Source: an uncultured Acetatifactor sp. (lineage in GTDB: Bacteria > Bacillota > Clostridia > Lachnospirales > Lachnospiraceae). From it: a DNA stretch of 15,910 nt. A program made the position numbers and the translations under genes. Position 1 is the first letter of the stretch; each line of letters opens with the position of its first letter. The DNA is taken from positions 1 to 15,910 of the forward strand of contig CAKRTS010000031.1 of assembly GCA_934402315.1 (NCBI GenBank). Direction: 5' to 3'. Under the pieces are notes generated by a model that searched no databases, was not told where the DNA came from, and saw nothing but the letters and a program-made list of their open reading frames with translations. Below are positions 1 to 6,275 of the stretch, one piece after another.

Positions 1-185
1 TCCTCGCCACATACCCTCCGCACGCAGGCTCGTTGGGTATAGGCAGCACTTTCCTCGCCACATACCCTCCGCGCGCAGGTTCGTTGGGTATAGGCAGCGC
101 TTTCCTCGCCACATACCCTCCGCACGCAGGCTCGTTGGGTATAGGCAGCACTTTCCTCGCCACATACCCTCCGCGCGCAAGCTCG
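1..185. repeat. 51-bp tandem repeat, about 3.6 copies, truncated by window edge
   Basis: Copies start at 1, 52, 103 and 154; the last stops after about 32 bases, near 185. Copies 1 and 3 are identical. Copy 2 differs from them at three positions, and copy 4 shares the GCGCGC variant with copy 2, so the array alternates with a 102-bp higher-order period. Each full copy carries a 6-bp inverted repeat (ATACCC and GGGTAT, 18 bases apart). The length is a multiple of three and most reading frames are open, so it could encode a 17-residue repeat, but no start codon or gene context is visible. More copies may lie to the left. Confidence 0.95.
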
Positions 186-239
186 CGAAGTCATCACCAC
201 TAATTCACTTAGCTTATTCAACAAGGAAAGAGGATTCAT

Positions 240-749
240 ATGGCTGTGGTATCCACTGTTCAGGAAAAATACATGAAAGAGGCTCTCAGGCAGGCAAAAA
301 AAGCCTATGCTCTCGGGGAAGTCCCCATCGGCTGCGTCATTGTACATGAGGGCAAAATTATCGGACGGGGATACAACCGGCGCAACACAGACAAAAACAC
401 TCTTGCACACGCTGAGATCACCGCCATCAACAAAGCCAGCAAGGTCATCGGTGACTGGCGGCTGGAGGACTGCACGCTCTATGTCACCCTTGAGCCCTGC
501 CAGATGTGCGCCGGAGCCATCGTGCAGGCGCGGATTCCCGAGGTGGTCATGGGGTGCATGAACCCCAAGGCGGGCTGCGCCGGGTCTATCCTGAATATCC
601 TTGACATGCCGCAGTTTAATCACCAGGTCTCCGTCACACGAGGCATTCTTGAACAGGAGTGCAGCGACATGCTGAAGCTGTTCTTCTCGGAATTGAGGGT
701 TCGAAATAAGGCTGAGAAGGAGGCGCGCAAGGCCTCTACTCAGTCCTGA
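240..749 (+). CDS. tadA: tRNA-specific adenosine deaminase TadA
   Basis: Deaminates adenosine 34 to inosine in the anticodon of tRNA-Arg(ACG), allowing wobble reading; a cytosolic, zinc-dependent enzyme. The zinc and catalytic motif HAE is at residues 57-59, and PCxxC at 86-90 supplies the two cysteine ligands. The GEVPIGCVIV segment (residues 26-35) and the MNPKAGCAG region after the PCxxC helix are typical of TadA rather than of cytosine or guanine deaminases. The 169-residue length is normal. The ATG at 240 follows an AAGGAAAGAGG ribosome binding site; a second ATG at codon 12 would trim the first helix and is less likely. The 3' end overlaps the convergent mutS2 remnant by 10 bp. No clear promoter is seen between the tandem repeat and the start. 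Confidence 0.95.
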   Translation: MAVVSTVQEKYMKEALRQAKKAYALGEVPIGCVIVHEGKIIGRGYNRRNTDKNTLAHAEITAINKASKVIGDWRLEDCTLYVTLEPCQMCAGAIVQARIPEVVMGCMNPKAGCAGSILNILDMPQFNHQVSVTRGILEQECSDMLKLFFSELRVRNKAEKEARKASTQS

Positions 750-2469
750 TCGAGATGCAGTTCCGCCCCTTCCACATATTTTCTCTCCATCTTGTGACGC
801 AGCTTACGGGTCGCCACAGAGTCAAAAATAATTGAGAAATCATAATCCTCCGGGTACAGCTCCGCAGCTGCCACCTGCAGTCTGACCCGCTTATGGCTGA
901 TCCACATCTTTCTATCGCGCAGCTGCACCCGCAGCACCCCTTTTTCATTCACCGGCTCACATACAATACCAATCTTTTTATCCGGGTAAACCATGACGCT
1001 GTCACCGCGCCGGAACTTTTCCGTGAGTTCTGCTTTCTGTCCTGTCAGCGCTCCGCTGTTCTTTTTCTTTTGAATGCGAGGGCCCTGTTGGTATGCCGTG
1101 CGCTTCTTTTCCGTCTTCTCCGGCTCAGATATGTCCAAATTTGCAGGAGCTTCCACACCCTTTACACAATCCCCGCATGGCGGCTTCGGTATTCCCCGGA
1201 GCTTCGACGCTTCCCCCATCCTCGCTCCGTATGCCGCGCGCTCCGCCGTCCGAAGCATTGTCTCCGGCATTCCAAGTCTCGCCGCGATATAGAAGGCACA
1301 GCTCTCTCCCGCCTCCCCGATCTCCATTTTATAGAGCGGGCGCAGGCTTTCCTTGTCGAAGGTCATTCTGGCATTGATAATGCCCTCCGCCTGTTCCGCA
1401 TAGGTTTTCACCTCCGGGTAATGGGTCGTCACGAGGAAGAGACAGCCTCTCCTACGCAGTTCCTCCAGAATCGCAACCGCAATGCCCATTCCCTCCGCCG
1501 GGTCAGTGCCCGAACCGAGTTCATCCATGATCACCAGACTTTCCCTGTTCACCTTTTGCAGAATATCCAGCACATTTGTAATGTGCGCCGAAAAGGTAGA
1601 CAGGTTTTCAGACAGATTCTGTCCGTCTCCGATGTCGCAGAGGTAATTGCTGTTCATGCAGATGTTCGCCTGTTCGCAGCAGACATGAAGTCCGCACTGT
1701 GCCATCATGCAGTTGACGGCAACCGTCTTGATCGCCACCGTCTTACCGCCCGTGTTGGGGCCGGTAATCACGACGCCCCTGTAACCCGCGCCCTGCACCG
1801 GCTTCGTCTCCACATCCGGTGCCTGTTTCACATTGCCGCCCGGCTCTCCGATGCTGAAATCCTGCGGTACGCACACGGCGCGGTCCATCAGCGGATGTCT
1901 CGCCGCCGTCAGCCTGATCCTTCTCTCTGTGTTGATGTCCGGGGCGGCGCAGCCAAGCTCCATGCTCAGCTTTCCCTTAGAGAAGCAGAAGTCCAGCTTC
2001 TCCATCGTTTTCAGATTCTGCTCCATTGTCTCCCCCTGCTCTCCCAGCATGGCAGACAGCGTATACAGTATCCTTCTCTCCTCATTCTCCTCATCAATCC
2101 GCATCAGCTGCAGTTCCTCGCTGTACTTCGCCACAGCCGTCGGCTCAATGAACAGGGTATTGCCCGTAGCCGACTTGTCGATCACACTGCCGCTCACACG
2201 GAACTTATATTCTTTCTTCACCGGCACGCAGAGATGCCCGTTCCGGTTTACGCTGTAGCTGTCCGACATGCACTCTTTATTGCTGCGGATCACCGCCTCC
2301 GCCTTTTCCTTCATCTTTTCCTCAATGCGGACAATCCCGCCCTCAGCTCTACCTCCGAGAGAACCGGCGCCGCCTCCTGAATCTCTCTCTTCGCGCTGTC
2401 TGTCAGCGCAAGCGCGCTCCAGATCTCCTTTATCTTATCAAATTCCAAAATCTTTTCCGTCTGATTCAT
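740..2469 (-). pseudogene. mutS2: mutS2-family gene, internally deleted and frameshifted
   Basis: MutS2 proteins are ABC-type ATPases of the MutS superfamily that act on recombination intermediates or collided ribosomes. The N-terminus starts at the ATG at 2469, behind a GAGAGAGGG site, and reads MNQTEKILEFDKIKEIW, the usual MutS2 opening. After about 44 residues it goes out of frame and stops at 2311. The rest resumes in another frame, open from about 2340 and with an ATG at 2314. By comparison with B. subtilis MutS2 recalled from memory, roughly 115-125 residues of the core region are missing at the join. The remaining part has Walker A GPNTGGKT, the GQNLSENLSTFSAHI segment, Walker B with DELGSGTDPAEG, and TTHYPEVK. 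It has no Smr domain, as in the short Clostridia form. The ATGA overlap at 2311-2314 could let the 524-residue C-terminal part be translated separately. Confidence 0.85.
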
Positions 2470-2502
2470 TTCAATCCCTCTCTCTGCTACAATAATGCAC
2501 GC

Positions 2503-2530
2503 AAAAAGAGCACAGCCATACAGCCATGCT
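2503..2530 (-). terminator. Intrinsic terminator 34 bases before the mutS2 start
   Basis: Read on the minus strand, AGCATGGC (2530-2523) pairs with GCTGTGCT (2516-2509) over a 6-nt loop, giving eight pairs of which two are G-U. It is followed by C and five Ts (2507-2503). It lies between the 2783-2812 promoter and the mutS2 start at 2469. It therefore either ends an independent RNA or acts as an attenuator in the mutS2 leader. Confidence 0.7.
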
Positions 2531-2777
2531 CCTTCAATCGTTTCCTTCACAACAAATATCCGCCGTTCACCATCCATGTCAAATGCCGGCTCACCTGCGT
2601 TCATTCTATCCGTCAATCCGCAGGAAATCCCGCCGATTGCAAACTCTGTCCATCGCAACTGTAATGATATTCGGGCACACTCCGAGCCTGAAATCCCGAA
2701 TCTTCACCCTGCAATATTTATTTTGCATTTACCTTTACAATTACCGACGACAAAAACATTCCTCGCTCTCTTTTAAT
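2503..2777 (-). ncRNA. Putative structured non-coding RNA or long leader RNA upstream of mutS2
   Basis: This stretch holds no convincing gene but has the layout of a transcription unit. A near-consensus promoter at 2783-2812 lies before it, and an intrinsic terminator at 2503-2530 ends it, giving about 275 nt. Helices readable by eye include ATTCGGG (2701-2695) with CCCGAAT (2675-2669); a hairpin at 2639-2614 (CAATC with GATTG, then GCGGG with CCTGC over an ATTT loop); CCTGCG (2624-2619) with CGCAGG (2599-2594); GCCG (2590-2587) with CGGC (2565-2562); and CAATCG (2639-2634) plus TTTCC (2627-2623) with GGAAACGATTG (2545-2535). Some of these exclude each other. I do not recognise the class: not SRP, RNase P, tmRNA, T-box or cobalamin RNA. 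A raiA-type RNA is possible by size and lineage only. Confidence 0.55.
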
Positions 2778-2782
2778 AAACC

Positions 2783-2812
2783 TATATAACCACACCGTTT
2801 TCCCGTTGTCAA
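2783..2812 (-). promoter_or_regulatory. Strong housekeeping-sigma promoter facing the RNA and mutS2
   Basis: On the minus strand a perfect TTGACA (2812-2807) is followed, with 17 or 18 bases between, by TTATAT or TATATA (2789-2783). The predicted start is near 2776. The -35 box overlaps the stop codon of the acyltransferase gene that ends at 2809, so there is no room for a terminator between them. Confidence 0.7.
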
Positions 2813-4101
2813 GAAGATTTTGTCCTGCGCCTGTTGGATGAAGACCTTGTCAGCTTATACAGCTCCTCCGTTGCAAGTCTCGTCTTCGCCACAATATCTC
2901 CGCCCTCCTTCGGGAAACAGTAATACAGCACCTCCGTATTGCCGATGCAGATCATGTCGCCCACCTCGTACCAGTAATAGTCAGAGTAGAGGCTGTAGGA
3001 GGCCGGCGGCTTCTGGGAATAATCGAGCTTTCCGTCGCAGCCTGTCAGGTGGAAGCCGTCTGTGCCATGGTGCAGTCTGCCGCTCCCGACCTTATAGATG
3101 CATCCCATATTTACCATCATGCAGATATCGACAGCCACATCCAGCTCATAGCTGCCCTCCTCAAGCTCTTTTCTGACACATTCCCGCTCCCAGCGATACC
3201 AGTCGGGAACATGGGCAAACTCCGTGTCTCCGTCAGCCGCCTCCATGAAGCCCATCTCTGTCAGCGAGTATTCCTTGCCGCAGCTCTGGCAGGTGAGCTT
3301 TGTCCCCTTGCCGAGCATCTTTCCCTCTGTGCTGCAGTGCGGGCATTTGTAGAGGACACGGTTCAGGCAGTCCGCACGGAAGGTCTCCTCGATCCTGACA
3401 TTGTTCTCCTGCTGCCAGCGGAAGTTGTCGAAGGTGAATTTCTCCGTCAGAATGGCATTCAGCTCCGCAACGCTCTTATTGGCAATCTCCTCGGGGGAAA
3501 GAAGATATTCCATATCCGCCGAGACATCCACCTCGCGCAGCTGGAGATTATTGTACAGCGGATCTCTTGCAAACGCTCCGTAGGTCTTGATCATTACGAC
3601 CGGAACACCCAACATTTTCAAACATTTCCCGAGACTTTCCGGCAGCGGGGTGGCTGTTCCGTCAAAGCTGTAGCTCGCCTCCGGGAACATCAGCACAGAG
3701 TTTTTCAGCTTTTTAAACGCAAACATCATGTCACGGACAAGAAGCATATCCATCACAAACTTCTTTGTCGGAATACAGCCGATCCTGTACATCAGACCAC
3801 TCTTTCCGACAAATCCGTCTGAGGTACAGACGATATTAAAGGGACGAGGGTACAGAATCGTCGCAGCGATTTTCAGATCAATAAAACTGGAATGGTTCAT
3901 CAGTATCAGGCAAGGCTCCTTTTTCCCGAGTCTATCCATTCCGATCTCCCGACAGGTAAAATTAGTCGCCTTCAGATCCGAAGCCGACAGAAGCTTCAGG
4001 AGTGTCCGAAAACCGATTCCCGGTTTCCTCGGAAACCGATGCAGTCCAACCGGCTTCGCCAGCACATCCTCATAGCTCATCTCTTTTATTTTTATCTTCA
4101 T
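2809..4101 (-). CDS. PlsC-like glycerolipid acyltransferase with C-terminal zinc ribbon
   Basis: A 430-residue protein. Residues about 40-200 look like a PlsC/LPLAT acyltransferase: NHSSFID gives the catalytic H70-x4-D75, and FPEASYSFDG (139-148) matches the substrate-binding FPEG block. Such enzymes acylate lysophosphatidate or related lipids at the membrane. After it comes a CPHC and CQSC pair (C253, C256, C271, C274), a clear zinc-ribbon pattern. A roughly 150-residue C-terminal part of unknown fold follows, with several Tyr/Trp and a basic Ser/Arg tail. The extra domains make it about twice the length of plain PlsC (roughly 200-250 residues), so the lipid or other acceptor cannot be named. 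The ATG at 4101 has only a modest GGGCGGG site upstream. No transmembrane segment is obvious. Confidence 0.75.
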   Translation of the reverse strand: MKIKIKEMSYEDVLAKPVGLHRFPRKPGIGFRTLLKLLSASDLKATNFTCREIGMDRLGKKEPCLILMNHSSFIDLKIAATILYPRPFNIVCTSDGFVGKSGLMYRIGCIPTKKFVMDMLLVRDMMFAFKKLKNSVLMFPEASYSFDGTATPLPESLGKCLKMLGVPVVMIKTYGAFARDPLYNNLQLREVDVSADMEYLLSPEEIANKSVAELNAILTEKFTFDNFRWQQENNVRIEETFRADCLNRVLYKCPHCSTEGKMLGKGTKLTCQSCGKEYSLTEMGFMEAADGDTEFAHVPDWYRWERECVRKELEEGSYELDVAVDICMMVNMGCIYKVGSGRLHHGTDGFHLTGCDGKLDYSQKPPASYSLYSDYYWYEVGDMICIGNTEVLYYCFPKEGGDIVAKTRLATEELYKLTRSSSNRRRTKSS

Positions 4102-4133
4102 GTATTCCCGCCCTCACAGCATTCTTTTTAATC

Positions 4134-4142
4134 AGTATAACA
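4134..4142 (-). promoter_or_regulatory. Extended -10 element for the acyltransferase gene
   Basis: The minus strand reads TGTTATACT here, an extended -10 (TG-N-TATACT), about 33 bases before the ATG at 4101. No good -35 is seen 16-18 bases further upstream, which extended -10 promoters tolerate. It lies back to back with the SRP RNA promoter. Confidence 0.45.
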
Positions 4143-4171
4143 TAGCATACAAACAATTAACAGCAAAATCC

Positions 4172-4227
4172 TTGACAAAATCCCCGGAAACCGATACACT
4201 TATAAAGCCGTACATTCGTGATATGAT
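4172..4227 (+). promoter_or_regulatory. Promoter region of the SRP RNA
   Basis: Two overlapping possibilities are visible. TTGACA (4172-4177) with a 17-base spacer leads to TACACT (4195-4200), giving a start near 4207. An extended -10, TGATATGAT (4219-4227), would start near 4234, just before the paired RNA 5' end. Either gives the SRP RNA; the first would need 5' trimming. Confidence 0.55.
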
Positions 4228-4240
4228 GTTGAAATTCGGT

Positions 4241-4355
4241 CTTGCGCAATGAGAATCTGCGAACCGTGTCAGGTTGGGAACAAAGCAGCACTAAGCAGAA
4301 CCTTTCATGTGCCGCAAGGCAGCCGGGTGGAGTTGTATCCGGGTGTGCGGTTTTT
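4241..4355 (+). ncRNA. ffs: Signal recognition particle RNA, small bacterial (4.5S) type
   Basis: The conserved Ffh-binding helix is plain. GTCAGG is followed by TTG (4274-4276), the tetraloop GGAA (4277-4280), then CAA (4281-4283) and AGCAGC, the SRP domain IV signature with a complete three-pair stem under the loop. The ends pair as UUGCGCA (4242-4248) with UGUGCGG (4344-4350), and five Ts follow, so the closing stem doubles as a terminator. The RNA joins Ffh to deliver nascent membrane and secreted proteins to FtsY. The exact ends are estimates of a few bases. It has no Alu domain, so it is the short form rather than the B. subtilis long form. Confidence 0.93.
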
Positions 4356-4381
4356 AAAATATTTCGATCAGGTATCCTTCT

Positions 4382-5305
4382 ATGTCAATGACTCCCGAAA
4401 AGATAACTTCATATATGTCGGACTGCACGCTCTGCCCGCGCAGATGCCATGCCAACCGCGCAGCGGGGCAGACAGGCTTCTGCGGTCAGACCGCCCAGCT
4501 CCGCGCTGCAAGGGCAGCCCTGCATTTCTGGGAGGAGCCCTGTATCTCGGGCGATTGCGGCTCCGGTACGGTCTTCTTCTCCGGCTGTAGCCTGCAATGC
4601 ATTTTCTGCCAGAATCATGAGATTGCTCTGGGTAAATCCGGCAAGGTCATCTCCGTGGAACGCCTGTCCCAGATCTTTCTGGGACTTCAGGATAAGGGCG
4701 CTGCCAACATCAACCTTGTCACGGCAGGACATTTCATCCCACAGGTCTGCCGCGCCTTAGAGCTTTCCAAGGCAGACGGCCTGTCCATTCCTATCGTCTA
4801 TAACACCGGCAGCTATGAAGAGGTGGGTTCACTTCGGCTTCTGGAAGGTCTCATAGACATCTGGCTGCCGGATCTGAAATACTTTTCCGGTGACCTCTCT
4901 GCCCGCTACTCCTCTGCTCCGGACTATTTTCAGGCTGCAACGGCTGCGATTGCAGAAATGTTCCGCCAGACCCCGGCCGCCGTATTCGATACCCAAACCG
5001 GGCTGATGCAGCGGGGAATCATTGTGCGTCACCTCATGCTCCCCGGTCAGGCTGCCGACTCCAAAAAGATTCTGAGGTATCTGCATACCACCTACGGCGA
5101 TGCCATTTATATCAGCATCATGAATCAGTACACTCCCCTTGCGGGTGTGAGCGAAATTCCCGAATTAAACCGTAAGGTCGCACCGGAGGAATACCGCCGG
5201 GTTCTGGATTTCGCGGACAGGATCGGCATTGAAAACGGCTTTATGCAGGAGGACGGTACCGCGGCAGAGAGCTTTATCCCGCCTTTCGACTACGAGGGCG
5301 TATAG
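4382..5305 (+). CDS. PflA-like radical SAM protein (COG1313 type)
   Basis: A 307-residue cytosolic radical SAM protein related to pyruvate formate-lyase activases. The [4Fe-4S] motif is C69-x3-C73-x2-C76 in GCSLQCIFCQNHE. An N-terminal cysteine cluster (C15, C18, C22, C34), typical of this subgroup, may bind a second metal. The later VYNTGSY, DIWLPDLKYF and RHLMLPG segments fit the partial TIM barrel of this family. Its substrate is unknown and no glycyl-radical enzyme gene is adjacent, so activase function is only inferred. ATGs occur at 4382 and 4388 and neither has a strong ribosome site; the first gives the usual length. It starts 27 bases after the SRP RNA and converges on the next gene with an 8-bp gap, with no terminator seen between. 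Confidence 0.85.
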   Translation: MSMTPEKITSYMSDCTLCPRRCHANRAAGQTGFCGQTAQLRAARAALHFWEEPCISGDCGSGTVFFSGCSLQCIFCQNHEIALGKSGKVISVERLSQIFLGLQDKGAANINLVTAGHFIPQVCRALELSKADGLSIPIVYNTGSYEEVGSLRLLEGLIDIWLPDLKYFSGDLSARYSSAPDYFQAATAAIAEMFRQTPAAVFDTQTGLMQRGIIVRHLMLPGQAADSKKILRYLHTTYGDAIYISIMNQYTPLAGVSEIPELNRKVAPEEYRRVLDFADRIGIENGFMQEDGTAAESFIPPFDYEGV

Positions 5306-5313
5306 CTCCGCTG

Positions 5314-6219
5314 TCACATCTGTACCTTCATCATATAATAGCCGAAGTCCGATGCCTGTGCCGGTTCCTGTGCACACTCAAAGCTCTCAAAGCCGAACAT
5401 CACGGCAACCTGCTTTTCCCTCTCGAAATAGTTTCCGGGAACGCCCAGATAATAGAGTATCTCGCCCTTTCTCTCAACTCTGGTCAGAATCAGATGTCCG
5501 TAGTTATAAAAACCGTGCAGCAGGAAGCTGTTGTTTGCCGCCCGGTAGGAGTCCGCTGAAAACAGCACGAAATCCGCCGGTCCGACCGAGAGGTATTCCC
5601 TTTCATCCCCAAAGGGATTGACATGCGGATAAACCGTGCAGAGCTGCAGCCACTTGTCCTCCTTGAGTGCCATGACTGCGGCCGGTTCCGGCAAATTCCG
5701 TTCCTGCCGCCTCTCCGGTTCCAAACGCTCCGGTTCCAACTGCTTCACTTCCTGCGGATTTTCCCTCTGCTGCCCGGCTTCCGGTTCCCCACATTCTTCG
5801 TCAGCACACTGTCCGGCTGTCTCTGCGACATTTTTCTGTTCCGCGGCATTGAGTTCAGCTTCTCCTCGCTCATTCTCCCTAAATGTACAGGAGACAAGTC
5901 TTCCCTCTCCCACACGGATACGGATTTCCGCCAGCTCCTGATAAGCAATTCTCGTTTTTCCGATTTCATTTTCCACATGACATTCGTATCGAAACTTTCC
6001 CTCTCCATTATAAAACGTGATTTTCCCTACCGCCGCCTCCTTTACCTGCGAGCAAAGAATTACATCACACGCCAGTCCCTCCGCGCATCGGAGCCCCCTG
6101 ATATTCAGTTCCATAATGAGATGGGAATCCCGCAGCTCAAGTCTTGCAAATCCGCACCCGCGCACGCGTTCACCATTTTCCAGATAGTCCAGATACTTGA
6201 TCCTTCTGTCATAGCGCAT
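5314..6219 (-). CDS. Hypothetical protein, DUF6128-like
   Basis: A 301-residue protein of unknown function. Residues 1-125 form a beta-rich N-terminal part opening MRYDRRIKYLDYLENGERVRGCGFARLE. A low-complexity Glu/Pro/Arg/Gln linker (about 125-180, with LEPER twice in a row) leads to a C-terminal domain containing YLGVPGNYFEREKQVAVMFGFESFE and GYYMMKVQM. This layout matches a Lachnospiraceae family I recall as DUF6128; that label is from memory and not checked. There is no signal peptide or membrane segment. The ATG at 6219 has GGGGGT seven bases upstream, and that site sits inside one arm of an inverted repeat (6227-6267). The gene follows the CdaR gene on the same strand and converges with the radical SAM gene. 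Confidence 0.75.
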   Translation of the reverse strand: MRYDRRIKYLDYLENGERVRGCGFARLELRDSHLIMELNIRGLRCAEGLACDVILCSQVKEAAVGKITFYNGEGKFRYECHVENEIGKTRIAYQELAEIRIRVGEGRLVSCTFRENERGEAELNAAEQKNVAETAGQCADEECGEPEAGQQRENPQEVKQLEPERLEPERRQERNLPEPAAVMALKEDKWLQLCTVYPHVNPFGDEREYLSVGPADFVLFSADSYRAANNSFLLHGFYNYGHLILTRVERKGEILYYLGVPGNYFEREKQVAVMFGFESFECAQEPAQASDFGYYMMKVQM

Positions 6220-6226
6220 AAAATTA

Positions 6227-6267
6227 CCCCCGAATATACTTTGATTGATTAAAATATATTCGAGGGG
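6227..6267 (-). promoter_or_regulatory. Inverted repeat covering the ribosome binding site of the 6219 gene
   Basis: The arms at 6227-6238 and 6255-6267 pair over 12 bases with one bulged base, around a 16-base loop. The minus-strand reading then continues TAATTTT and into the ATG at 6219. The downstream arm contains the GGGGG ribosome site. It could be a weak terminator for the CdaR gene, an operator, or an RNA hairpin that masks the site. Confidence 0.45.
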
Positions 6268-6275
6268 TTGTCTGC

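Noticed and set aside
720..736. GAGGC/GCCTC hairpin at the end of tadA as a terminator
   Set aside because: Only five pairs and no T-run on either strand; it lies within coding sequence.
893..2380. Long 495-residue plus-strand open frame
   Set aside because: It is antisense to mutS2, rich in His/Arg/Leu as expected of a shadow frame, and has no ribosome site or recognisable domain.
2606..2728. A 40-residue minus-strand reading frame (ATG at 2728), followed one base after its stop by another ATG (2604) in frame with mutS2
   Set aside because: No good ribosome binding site; it lies inside the putative structured RNA, whose helices and terminator explain the sequence better. The family-typical mutS2 start is at 2469.
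4249..4590. Plus-strand open frame over the SRP RNA
   Set aside because: It covers the SRP RNA and then runs out of frame with the radical SAM gene; no protein-like features.
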